Of a stretch of DNA of 64,000 bases, positions 55,756 through 63,680 are shown piece by piece. Position 1 is the first letter of the stretch. Every line of letters begins with the position of its first letter. The translations under genes and the position numbers were made by a program. The stretch spans positions 202,162-266,161 of the forward strand of contig NZ_FNCO01000011.1 of assembly GCF_900100795.1 (NCBI RefSeq), written 5' to 3'. The notes below the pieces were generated by a model, which was not told the DNA's origin, did not search any database, and saw only the letters and a list, made by a program, of their open reading frames with translations. This stretch comes from Pseudomonas abietaniphila. GTDB lineage: Bacteria; Pseudomonadota; Gammaproteobacteria; Pseudomonadales; Pseudomonadaceae.

Positions 55756-57096
55756 CTAGACAGCGGGCTGCATCCCCGGACGCTTGGCCAGGCTGCCGTC
55801 CACGTCGTGCAGCGAGACCTTCGAGGTCTCGGGCAATGCCAAGCCACCGACCAGCCCCAACAGCGCGATCACGATCAGGTAAAACGCGGGCGAGAGATTG
55901 CTGCCGGTCACGCCGATCAGCCAGGTCGCCATCAACGGCGCAGTGCCGCCGAAGATCGTGTACGCCATGTTGTAGGTGATCGCCGAGGCGGTGTAGCGCG
56001 TGCGTGTCGGAAAGGTCTCCGACAGCAACGCTGCGGTCACCACGTTGCACAGGACGGCGCCGGTCGCCAAGAGCATCACCCCGACGATCGAGCCTGCAAA
56101 CGAGCCGGAACTCGCCATCAGGAACGACGGATACACCATCACCGCCAGCAGGACACACGCGCTGATGACTGTCGCCCGACGCCCGACCTTGTCGGAAAAC
56201 GCGCCGGCCACCGGACACATCGCCGCAGCGAACAACAAGGCAATCAGCGACACCAGCAACGCGGTCGCCCGGCTTAAACCGCCGGCCACTTGCAGGTAAG
56301 TCGCGAAGTAGGTGGTGAACATGTAGAACGACAGCGCCGTCAGCGAAATGAACGCGCCCAGGGCGCAGATCGCCGCACCGTGATTGCGCAAAGTTTCCTT
56401 GAGCGGCGAATGCGCCACGGCGTGTTCCTCAGTGACCGCCTGGAACGCCGGGGTTTCGTCAAGCTTCCAGCGCAAGTACAGACCGACCAGCCCCAGCGGT
56501 GCGGCGACCAGAAACGGCAGACGCCAGCCCCAACTGCTCATGGCGTCGGCAGACAACGAGGCCTCCAGCGCGTAAGCGAAAATGGCCGCTGCGGCGAACG
56601 CCGAGAAGGTCGAAACGGGCACGAAACTGCCGTACCACGCGCGTTTTCCCCGTGGGGCATGTTCCATCAAATAGGCACAGGCACCGGCGTATTCGCCACC
56701 GGCCGAGAAACCTTGAGCACAGCGAATGATCGTCAGCAAAATGGGGGCCGTGACACCAATGGCCGCGTAGGTCGGCAGCAGCCCGATGATCGTGGTCGCC
56801 CCGGCCATCAGCAGAATGGTGAACGCCAGCGTGCGTTTGCGGCCGATCCTGTCGCCGAGCATGCCGAAAAACAACCCGCCCAACGGACGGAAAGCAAAGG
56901 CCACGGCAAACACCGCGAAGGTCTTGAGCAACGCCACACTGGCATCGCCACTGGGGAAGAATTGCTGGGCAATGGTGGTCGCGAGAAACCCATACACGGC
57001 GAAGTCGAACCATTCGACGAAATTGCCGATCCCGGCCGCAACGATGACTTTTCTCAAAGTGGCAGGGTCAACCTGCTCAATGGCTGGAGTGATCAT
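55756..57096 (-). CDS. MHS/ProP-type MFS transporter
   Basis: 446 residues from MITPAIEQVD. The metabolite:H+ symporter subgroup is indicated by GNFVEWFDFAVYGFLATTIA, the RPLGGLFFGMLGDRIGRKRTL loop, RCAQGFSAGGEYAGACAYLMEHAP and a second DKVGRRATV loop. Twelve membrane helices. Relatives import dicarboxylates, citrate, proline/betaine or shikimate; the substrate is not readable. Adjacent genes give no pathway clue. Confidence 0.9.
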   Translation of the reverse strand: MITPAIEQVDPATLRKVIVAAGIGNFVEWFDFAVYGFLATTIAQQFFPSGDASVALLKTFAVFAVAFAFRPLGGLFFGMLGDRIGRKRTLAFTILLMAGATTIIGLLPTYAAIGVTAPILLTIIRCAQGFSAGGEYAGACAYLMEHAPRGKRAWYGSFVPVSTFSAFAAAAIFAYALEASLSADAMSSWGWRLPFLVAAPLGLVGLYLRWKLDETPAFQAVTEEHAVAHSPLKETLRNHGAAICALGAFISLTALSFYMFTTYFATYLQVAGGLSRATALLVSLIALLFAAAMCPVAGAFSDKVGRRATVISACVLLAVMVYPSFLMASSGSFAGSIVGVMLLATGAVLCNVVTAALLSETFPTRTRYTASAITYNMAYTIFGGTAPLMATWLIGVTGSNLSPAFYLIVIALLGLVGGLALPETSKVSLHDVDGSLAKRPGMQPAV

Positions 57097-57264
57097 GCAA
57101 ACCTCGGCACACGTGGGAAAGATCCGATTATCGGTACAGCGCCTGAGCGGCCTTACTCCAGAAGTGTCGCCGACATACTCAGGACCGACCTGTCGAGGTG
57201 TCTGGTCCGCAGGATTCGTGCCAAGGATCGGCCAATTCACTGCAGGCGTCCGCCGTACGCAAAC

Positions 57265-57357
57265 CCTGTGGGCACGAATTCATTCGCGGTGCGGTGGTCA
57301 ATCCGAGACAGATGCCTGGATGCCCGGCCTCTCGCGAATGAATTCGCTCCCTCAGGG
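57265..57357. repeat. REP-like inverted repeat
   Basis: CCTGTGGGCACGAATTCATTCGCG and its imperfect inverted copy CGCGAATGAATTCGCTCCCTCAGG (given as two arms about 45 bases apart), between the MFS and PLP-enzyme genes. Confidence 0.7.
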
Positions 57358-57375
57358 TGATGGTCGTCGTTCGAA

Positions 57376-58281
57376 TCAGCGCCCGTTTGCAGCAACCAAC
57401 GCTGCTTTACCTTGAAGCCCACCGGTGTGAACAAAGATCAGTCTGGCGCCTGGGGCAAAACGCCCGGCATCGACCGCCTGCCGCAGCGCCAACAGCGCCT
57501 TGCCGGTGTACAGCGGCTCAAGCGGGACACCACTCTGCTGTTCACACTCGGCCATGAACGTCATCAGCTCGGGATCGACTTTGGCAAAGCCACCTCGGCT
57601 GGCATCGAGCAATTCGTAGCGCCGACCGCGTGAACCGCCAAGGATGGCCTGAATGTTCTGCGCAACGCCATGCCCCTCGGGCACCGCCATCGCGCCGAAC
57701 ACCTCATGCTCATCGGACTCAGCAAGCACAAGACCCGCCAAGGTGGTTCCCGTGCCACAGGCCAGCCACCAGCCGTCGTAGTCCTCCCAACCGAGGGCGC
57801 CAAGCTGGCTGCGCGCCTGGCTCACGATCTCGGCGCAGCCCAATGCGCCGTCCAGTCCGCCGCCGCCTTCTGGAACCGGATGCAGCTGTGGATAACGCTC
57901 ACGCCACGGCGCCCAGAAATCCGGCTCATGCCGAGCGCGGTAACCGCCATAGCCCAGCCAGTGAAGCGCCATGCCGAACGCCTGCACGTCCAGCACCGTC
58001 GGCGTTTGCACCGGATGCCCGCGCACCAGCCCGACCGTTGAAAAGCCAAACCGCTTCCCCGCCGCGGCCAGTGCATGGAGGTGATTGGAATGCGCGCCAC
58101 CAAGACTGATCACGCCTTCAGCGCCCGCCTGTCTGGCGGCCGTCAGATGGTGTTTCAGTTTGAACCATTTGTTGCCACTGATCAGAGGGTCGATCTGGTC
58201 GAGACGCAGGATGGCGACCTCGATGCGGGCGGCACGAAGCCAACCGAGGTTGAGGAGATGCAACGGGGCGGGAGGAAGCAT
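57376..58281 (-). CDS. PLP-dependent enzyme, ACC deaminase/D-cysteine desulfhydrase family
   Basis: 301 residues, fold-type II PLP enzyme. The Schiff-base lysine is Lys38 in SGNKWFKLKHH, the substrate loop is GGAHSNHLHALAAAG, and the phosphate-binding loop is CGTGTTLAGL. True ACC deaminases have diagnostic residues that cannot be confirmed here, and D-cysteine desulfhydrase activity is at least as likely. The protein is shorter than typical ACC deaminase (about 338). Monocistronic by position. Confidence 0.85.
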   Translation of the reverse strand: MLPPAPLHLLNLGWLRAARIEVAILRLDQIDPLISGNKWFKLKHHLTAARQAGAEGVISLGGAHSNHLHALAAAGKRFGFSTVGLVRGHPVQTPTVLDVQAFGMALHWLGYGGYRARHEPDFWAPWRERYPQLHPVPEGGGGLDGALGCAEIVSQARSQLGALGWEDYDGWWLACGTGTTLAGLVLAESDEHEVFGAMAVPEGHGVAQNIQAILGGSRGRRYELLDASRGGFAKVDPELMTFMAECEQQSGVPLEPLYTGKALLALRQAVDAGRFAPGARLIFVHTGGLQGKAALVAANGR

Positions 58282-58431
58282 GGGGATCGTTGATCAATCA
58301 AAGAAGGCGGAGTTTACCACCGCAACAGAGCCCTGCCGGGGTCTGACCTTTCCGCCTTGATCCCACGATCGCCGAAACCTGCAGGAGCGACCGGGGAGTC
58401 GTTCCTACAGGGTGAAACGGGCATTCGCCCC

Positions 58432-60471
58432 TTACAACTCTGCCGCCAGTCGCGAGCCCTGGTTGATCGCGCGCTTGGCATCGAGCTCAGCCGCGACGTC
58501 CGCGCCACCAATCAGGTGCACGCTCTGACCTGCCGCCTGCAAGCCGTCGTAGAGTTCACGCAGCGGGTCCTGGCCTGCGCAGATCACCACGTTATCCACC
58601 GGCAGCAACTTTTCTTCACCCTCCGCGCCGATGCGAACGTGCAATCCGGCATCGTCGATCTTCAGGTACTCGACGCTGTTGAGCATCTGAACCTGCTTGT
58701 TCTTCAATCCCGTGCGATGAATCCACCCAGTGGTTTTACCCAGCCCATCACCGACCTTCGAGGTCTTGCGCTGCAGCAGGAACACCTGACGCGCGGGTGC
58801 ATGCGGATGAGGTTTGATCCCGGCGACACCGCCGCGCGCCGACAACGCGCCATCAATGCCCCACTCTTCCCAGAACGCGTCGCGGTCCAGACTGGTGGAG
58901 ACGCCCTGATGCACGAGGAACTCGGAGACGTCGAACCCGATGCCACCTGCGCCAATCACCGCTACCGATTTGCCAACCGGTTTGCGCCCGAGAATCACGT
59001 CCAGATAACTCAGCACCTTGGGGTTGTCGACGCCCGGAATCGCCGGCGTCCGCGGAGCGATCCCGGTCGCAAGAATGACGTCGTCGTACCCCTTGCCCAC
59101 CAGATCGTCGACCGCGACACGGGTGTTCAAGCGCACATCGACCCCGGTGGTCTGGAGCTTGCGACCGAAATAGCGCAGGGTTTCGTAGAACTCTTCCTTG
59201 CCCGGGATACGTTTGGCGATATTGAACTGCCCGCCGATTTCGCTGGCCGAGTCGAACAGCGTGACTGCATGCCCGCGCTCCGCCGCAACGGTGGCGGCTG
59301 CCAGCCCCGCCGGACCGGCGCCAATCACCGCGATCTTCTTGATCTGCTTGACCGGCAGGTAGTTGAGCTCGGTCTCGTGACACGCACGCGGGTTGACCAG
59401 GCAACTGGTGAGCTTGCCGCCGAAGGTGTGATCCAGGCAGGCCTGGTTGCAGCCGATGCAGGTGTTGATTTCGTCTCCGCGACCGGCCGCAGCCTTGTTG
59501 ACGAAGTCGGCGTCAGCGAGGAACGGACGCGCCATGGACACCATGTCGGCATCGCCTTCGGCCAGCACCTGTTCAGCGACTTCCGGCGTGTTGATGCGGT
59601 TGGTGGTGATCAGCGGGATCGACACCGAACCGCGCATTTTTGCGGTGACCTTTGCGAACGCCGCACGCGGGACCTTCGTAGCGATGGTCGGAATACGCGC
59701 TTCGTGCCAACCGATGCCGGTGTTGATCAGGGTCGCGCCCGCCTGTTCGATCGCCTTGGCCAGTTGCACCACTTCTTCCCAGGTGCTGCCGCCCTCGATC
59801 AGATCGAGCATCGACAACCGGTAGATGATGATGAAGTTCGCGCCAACCGCCTCGCGTACCCGACGCACGATTTCCACCGGCAGACGCATGCGGTTTTCGT
59901 AGCTGCCGCCCCAACGGTCGGTCCGGTGGTTGGTGTGTGCTACGAGGAACTGGTTAATGAAATACCCTTCCGAGCCCATGATTTCGACGCCGTCATACTC
60001 GGCGGTCTGGGCCAGGGTCGCGCAGGTCACGAAGTCCTGAATCTGCTTCTCGATGCCTTCCTCATCCAGTTCCTTGGGCTTGAACGGGTTAATCGGCGCC
60101 TGAATCGCGCTGGGCGCTACCTGCTTGGGGCTGTAGGCATAGCGGCCCGCGTGCAGAATCTGCATGCAGATCTTGCCACCGGCCTCGTGGACGGCCTTGG
60201 TGACAATGCGATGGTGATCAGCCTCTTCGGGTGTGGTCAGCTTGGCAGCGCCCGAATAGACCCCGCCTTCGGCATTGGGCGCGATACCGCCCGTGACCAT
60301 CAGACCGACACCGCCACGCGCGCGCTCGGCAAAGTAGGCGGCCATCCGTTCAAAGCCGCCCGGCTTCTCTTCGAGGCCGGTGTGCATGGACCCCATCAGC
60401 GTGCGGTTGCGCAGCGTCGTGAAGCCCAGATCCAGGGGAGCCAGCAAGTGCGGGTAGTGTGCGGCGGCCAT
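58432..60471 (-). CDS. fadH: NADPH-dependent 2,4-dienoyl-CoA reductase
   Basis: 679 residues from MAAAHYPHLLAPLD (GGAG ribosome-binding site). An N-terminal old-yellow-enzyme TIM barrel (about 1-330) binds FMN, then the [4Fe-4S] ligands CIGCNQAC with later cysteines in TSCLVNPRAC, then an FAD/NADPH domain with GAGPAGLAAA and IGAGGIGFD dinucleotide folds. It reduces 2,4-dienoyl-CoA during beta-oxidation of unsaturated fatty acids, a diet that also needs AceA. Divergent from the nitrilase-fold gene. Confidence 0.96.
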   Translation of the reverse strand: MAAAHYPHLLAPLDLGFTTLRNRTLMGSMHTGLEEKPGGFERMAAYFAERARGGVGLMVTGGIAPNAEGGVYSGAAKLTTPEEADHHRIVTKAVHEAGGKICMQILHAGRYAYSPKQVAPSAIQAPINPFKPKELDEEGIEKQIQDFVTCATLAQTAEYDGVEIMGSEGYFINQFLVAHTNHRTDRWGGSYENRMRLPVEIVRRVREAVGANFIIIYRLSMLDLIEGGSTWEEVVQLAKAIEQAGATLINTGIGWHEARIPTIATKVPRAAFAKVTAKMRGSVSIPLITTNRINTPEVAEQVLAEGDADMVSMARPFLADADFVNKAAAGRGDEINTCIGCNQACLDHTFGGKLTSCLVNPRACHETELNYLPVKQIKKIAVIGAGPAGLAAATVAAERGHAVTLFDSASEIGGQFNIAKRIPGKEEFYETLRYFGRKLQTTGVDVRLNTRVAVDDLVGKGYDDVILATGIAPRTPAIPGVDNPKVLSYLDVILGRKPVGKSVAVIGAGGIGFDVSEFLVHQGVSTSLDRDAFWEEWGIDGALSARGGVAGIKPHPHAPARQVFLLQRKTSKVGDGLGKTTGWIHRTGLKNKQVQMLNSVEYLKIDDAGLHVRIGAEGEEKLLPVDNVVICAGQDPLRELYDGLQAAGQSVHLIGGADVAAELDAKRAINQGSRLAAEL

Positions 60472-60577
60472 AAAAACTCCATCGAGCATCATCACGGGAC
60501 GCGAGCACTCTATGGCGCTCGTCGAAGTCATCAGGACTTTCAAGACAGCCCTGTTCATGACGCAGACAGTAAACAGC

Positions 60578-60596
60578 CATTGAGTCACGCTCAATG
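60578..60596. promoter_or_regulatory. Palindrome in the fadH divergent promoter region
   Basis: CATTGAG / CTCAATG arms around TCACG, near the middle of the 233-bp divergent gap. Candidate operator, perhaps for the AraC-type protein encoded nearby; inference only. Confidence 0.4.
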
Positions 60597-60704
60597 ACCG
60601 AAAGTGACAAGTTATTGATCCAAATGCGCACCATCCCCCTTGGCAATGCTTGCGTCGCGCCCTACCCTTGACGGCATTCTGGTTCAGGCTCGTTTTATCC
60701 TCCC

Positions 60705-61856
60705 ATGCGTAAAGTTCTCGGCTCACTCATCGCGGTCGTGCTGGCGATCCTTCTCGTCAGTTATGGTTTGTGGACGAGCAAGCGTCGCGTCGGCCATTAC
60801 CTGACCGACTTGCGAATACAGGTGGTCATCAATGATGGCCAGCCCGGTCAACGTGGCAATCTGCTGGGGATTCAGCCCGAGCTCTTCCCTTCCGATTACT
60901 CAAGCGTGAAACGGCTGCATCGTAAACTCGCCGCCTACCTGGAACAGGCCCGTGACCGGGGCTTACTCAATGACAAAACCATTGTGGTGCTGCCCGAGCA
61001 CATCGGCACGTGGCTGTTCGCGGTCGACGAAAAAACGCAGTTCTACCAGGCGACGACCATTGAGGAGGCCATGAACTGGCTGTCGTTCAGCAACCCGCTG
61101 CTGTTCCTCGATGCGGCCCTCCATGCCCGTGGGGAGCGCTGGCTGGATGACGTGCACCTGCGCATGAAGTCGCGCAGCATGGCGCAGGATTATCAAAGCG
61201 TGTTTGGCGGTCTGGCCAAGGAGTTTGGCGTGACGCTGGTTGCGGGGTCGATCATTCTGCCCAATCCGCAAGTGCAGGACGGGAAACTGCAGGTGGGCAC
61301 CGGTGCGCTGTACAACAGCAGCCTGGTGTTTGGCCATGACGGACTGCCCATGGGGCAACCGCAGCGACAGCTCTTCCCGAACGTGTACCAGCGCGGTTAT
61401 ATCCGTGCCGACAAAGACGCCCGACTGAACGTCATCGATACCCCGGCCGGCCGCCTCGCCACCCTGATCGGCAGCGACAGCTGGTACCCGGACAACTACA
61501 CCCGCCTGAACGAACGCGGTGCCGAACTGATCGCCGTGCCCGCGTTTGTCGCGGGCAATGGCGGCTGGTCGGAACCTTGGCGTGAAGAGAAACACGAGAC
61601 ACTGACGGCGCATCTGAACCTGGGCCAGCAGCCTTTGACCGAGGGCGAGGCGTGGCGCCGATTGACCCTTTCTCCCCTGAGTAATGCCAAGGCCGGCATC
61701 AGCGTGTTCATGCGCGGCCAGTTCTGGGATCAAGGCAGTGCCGGTCATAGTTTCGCCAGCCGGGGTGGCCAGAGCATCGCCGAGCCGTCCATCAGCGCAG
61801 CTCCCAAAGGCGCCAAGCCCGGGCATGGGGCGCGCCTGATCAACCTGTGGTTGTGA
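60705..61856 (+). CDS. Nitrilase-fold (CN_hydrolase) protein lacking catalytic Cys and Lys
   Basis: 383 residues with an N-terminal membrane anchor (about 4-23). The carbon-nitrogen hydrolase fold is indicated by IVVLPEHIGTW (Glu98), FGVTLVAGSII, and TLIGSDSWYPDNYTRLNERGAELIAVPAF in order. Aligned by eye to the usual YRKxHLF and LICYDxRFPE motifs, the catalytic Lys corresponds to Gln220 and the Cys to Gly256, so only Glu of the Glu-Lys-Cys triad remains. It is probably not an amidase. It ends 3 bp before the AraC gene, so the two are one unit. Confidence 0.8.
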   Translation: MRKVLGSLIAVVLAILLVSYGLWTSKRRVGHYLTDLRIQVVINDGQPGQRGNLLGIQPELFPSDYSSVKRLHRKLAAYLEQARDRGLLNDKTIVVLPEHIGTWLFAVDEKTQFYQATTIEEAMNWLSFSNPLLFLDAALHARGERWLDDVHLRMKSRSMAQDYQSVFGGLAKEFGVTLVAGSIILPNPQVQDGKLQVGTGALYNSSLVFGHDGLPMGQPQRQLFPNVYQRGYIRADKDARLNVIDTPAGRLATLIGSDSWYPDNYTRLNERGAELIAVPAFVAGNGGWSEPWREEKHETLTAHLNLGQQPLTEGEAWRRLTLSPLSNAKAGISVFMRGQFWDQGSAGHSFASRGGQSIAEPSISAAPKGAKPGHGARLINLWL

Positions 61857-61859
61857 CAG

Positions 61860-62900
61860 ATGACCGCGCCCCGGGTACGCCTCGGTGATCTGTCGGTCGG
61901 CTTTGTGCATGGCCTGGCCGATGCCATCCGTCACCTGGGGCACGACCCGCAACCACTGCTCGATCAATTCGGTCTGGACCCGGCGCGGCTGGCGGATGTG
62001 GGCGCCAGACTCTCGATCCCGCGCTACATGCGCCTGGGCCATGCAGCGATTCAACTGACCGGCACGCCTGCCCTGGGATTGCGCATGGGGCGTTCAAGCC
62101 GCTTGAGTCAGGCGGGACTGGCCGGTGTGACCGCGGCTCAGGCGCCCACGGTGAGAGAGGCGGCACGGACATTGATCCGTTTCGAGCCGTTGTACGGCTC
62201 CAATTATCGGGGGCAGTCGAGCTTTCACGAAGACAGCGAAGGGGCCTGGCTGCGCTTCTATTCCATCAGTCCTTATAACGACTACAACCGTTTTGTCGTG
62301 GATTCGATTCTGGCGGGCTGGCTGCATCAGCTCTCCACCCTGGCGGGCACAGAAGTCCTTGCCGAAAAGATCGAGATCGAATTCGACGCCCCGGCCTACG
62401 CCCATGAATATGGCGCACTGTGCGAGGGCCCCGTGAGTTTCGCAGCGGGCGTCAATCAATTGCGCCTGAGCCAGAGCGTGCTCGGGCTGCGCAACCCGGA
62501 TCATGTCCCGGGCACGTGGCGGCATTTGCTGCAGCTGTGTGAGCGGGAACTGGAACAACTCACCCGCACCCGCAGCCTGCGTGAGCGCATCACTCAGTTG
62601 CTGGGACCGTTGTTGAATGGCGGGAGAGAGCCGGATCTGGAGGAAGTGGCAGCACGACTGAAGCTGCCCACCTGGACCCTGCGCCGCAAATTGGCGGAAG
62701 AAGGCACGCGCTTTCGCGCGATTCTCAATGACACTCGGCGCGACCTTGCAATGACCTATATCCGTGACACGGAACTGGCCTTTGGCGAGATCGCTTACTT
62801 GCTGGGTTTTGCGTCAGCCGAAGCTTTTCAACGCGCCTTCAAACGCTGGAACGGTCAGACCCCGGGAGAGTTCCGCCGCAGCCAACGTCATTCAGCCTGA
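61860..62900 (+). CDS. AraC family transcriptional regulator
   Basis: 346 residues: an N-terminal Arabinose_bd-type domain (about 20-205) as in OruR/ArgR-like pseudomonad regulators, and a C-terminal pair of helix-turn-helices (about 245-340) with EEVAARLKLPTWTLRRKLAEEGTRF and FGEIAYLLGFASAEAFQRAFKRWNGQTPGEFR in order. The effector and targets are unknown; the adjoining nitrilase-fold gene and divergent fadH are the obvious candidates. The only start-proximal signal is inside the previous gene, consistent with co-transcription. Confidence 0.9.
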   Translation: MTAPRVRLGDLSVGFVHGLADAIRHLGHDPQPLLDQFGLDPARLADVGARLSIPRYMRLGHAAIQLTGTPALGLRMGRSSRLSQAGLAGVTAAQAPTVREAARTLIRFEPLYGSNYRGQSSFHEDSEGAWLRFYSISPYNDYNRFVVDSILAGWLHQLSTLAGTEVLAEKIEIEFDAPAYAHEYGALCEGPVSFAAGVNQLRLSQSVLGLRNPDHVPGTWRHLLQLCERELEQLTRTRSLRERITQLLGPLLNGGREPDLEEVAARLKLPTWTLRRKLAEEGTRFRAILNDTRRDLAMTYIRDTELAFGEIAYLLGFASAEAFQRAFKRWNGQTPGEFRRSQRHSA

Positions 62901-62907
62901 GCGATGC

Positions 62908-62994
62908 TTAAAGCTCGGTAGCGTCGTCGGCAGGTTCAAGCGGGTCCAGCTCGTAAGCCTGATATTCCAGTAGTTCTTCTTGATAATCGTCCAT
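62908..62994 (-). CDS. Small acidic protein, 28 residues
   Basis: A short minus-strand ORF encoding MDDYQEELLEYQAYELDPLE followed by PADDATEL. It has a GAGGG ribosome-binding site about 8 bases before the ATG and is very acidic, with a composition unlike a random reading frame. It is convergent with the AraC gene, only 7 bp past that stop. No membrane segment. Not recognised; it may act on a protein partner. The 270 bases beyond it, up to the REP pair at 63267, show nothing I can name. Confidence 0.55.
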   Translation of the reverse strand: MDDYQEELLEYQAYELDPLEPADDATEL

Positions 62995-63266
62995 CACTCA
63001 TGCCCTCGTGGCTGTTCTCTTTCGTCTTGATCGTCTTTTGTCGTTTCAGCGAATGGTTTCAATGACCACGACCTTCACCCTAAAGTGCCGTCATGAAGGA
63101 TAAATGAACGCTTCTTGAACAATAGACGAGGTGAACGCGGAAGCATTTACCGGCACATCCCTGTCAGGGCTCTAGGGCGCGGTCCGTCGCCATAAGGGTG
63201 ATATTTAGCTCACGACGAGAATTCGTGCAAGTGGTCAGGAAATTCCTACGTCCATGGGTCACGCAT

Positions 63267-63403
63267 CTGTAGGAGCGTGGCGTGTCCCGCGATCGGCTGC
63301 GCAGCAGTCGTGCACTGGGAAACGCGGTGTATCTGGCAGATCGCACTTAATCATTTTTGCTGCCGGCTCCCGGCAGATCGCGGGACAAGCCGCGCGCCTA
63401 CAG
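63267..63403. repeat. REP pair
   Basis: CTGTAGGAGCGTGGCGTGTC at the left and GACAAGCCGCGCGCCTACAG at the right. The interior (GCTGCGCAGCAG ... TGCCGGCTCCCGGCAGATCG) is related to the reverse strand of the interiors at 35422 and 51607. Confidence 0.75.
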
Positions 63404-63413
63404 GAACCTGCCC

Positions 63414-63441
63414 TTGACGTCCGTATCGTGTTCGCCATAGT
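63414..63441 (+). promoter_or_regulatory. Putative promoter of the ilvA leader
   Basis: TTGACG (63414-63419), 16-base spacer, CATAGT (63436-63441). Transcription would start about 63448, only 2-3 bases before the leader ATG, so the leader mRNA may be nearly leaderless. Confidence 0.5.
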
Positions 63442-63450
63442 CTTCAGGCC

Positions 63451-63516
63451 ATGAACGTTACCCAGCATTTCTTCGGCCAGATAATTATTACCGCCATTCC
63501 AGTCATGGCGGGTTAG
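63451..63516 (+). CDS. ilvA operon leader peptide
   Basis: 21 codons: MNVTQHFFGQIIITAIPVMA then G and TAG. Four of 21 codons are Ile, three in a row, plus two Val, as expected for a branched-chain amino-acid leader. It ends 15 bases before the attenuator terminator and overlaps RNA segments 1 and 2 of the attenuator. The ribosome-binding site is weak (CAGG), which fits initiation from a very short leader. Not previously named as far as I know. Confidence 0.7.
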   Translation: MNVTQHFFGQIIITAIPVMAG

Positions 63517-63556
63517 CCGACGTTTGCACCGAACCCGCCCTAGAGGCGGGTTTTTT
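63491..63556 (+). terminator. Transcription attenuator of ilvA
   Basis: Segment 1 CCGCCAT (63491-63497) pairs with segment 2 ATGGCGG (63505-63511). Segment 2 GGCGGGTT (63507-63514) can instead pair perfectly with segment 3 AACCCGCC (63532-63539) as antiterminator. Segment 3 pairs with segment 4 GGCGGGTT (63545-63552) as a terminator followed by TTTT. Ribosome stalling at the Ile codons (63481-63489) would cover segment 1 and favour the antiterminator. Confidence 0.75.
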
Positions 63557-63599
63557 CTCTCTGTCTCCCGGGCCCCAAACCTCGAACCAGGAGTCAGAC

Positions 63600-63680
63600 A
63601 TGATCATCATCCGCCCTTCCCTCGCCGTCTTCTCGCCACGTCTGATCATCGCCGCCGTTTCGACGAGGCCGACACGATGA
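63600..63680 (+). CDS. Second isoleucine-rich upstream ORF coupled to ilvA
   Basis: 26 codons beginning MIIIRPSLAVFSPRLIIAAV, with a strong AGGAG ribosome-binding site 7 bases upstream. Its TGA (63678-63680) overlaps the ilvA ATG (63677-63679) as ATGA. Five Ile, three Val and two Leu codons. It could tune ilvA translation through coupling. An alternative is that it is a chance frame and ilvA starts at 63686. Confidence 0.5.
   Translation: MIIIRPSLAVFSPRLIIAAVSTRPTR

Noticed and set aside
57376..58281. Naming the PLP enzyme acdS
   Set aside because: The length is short for ACC deaminase and the residues that separate it from D-cysteine desulfhydrase could not be confirmed by eye.
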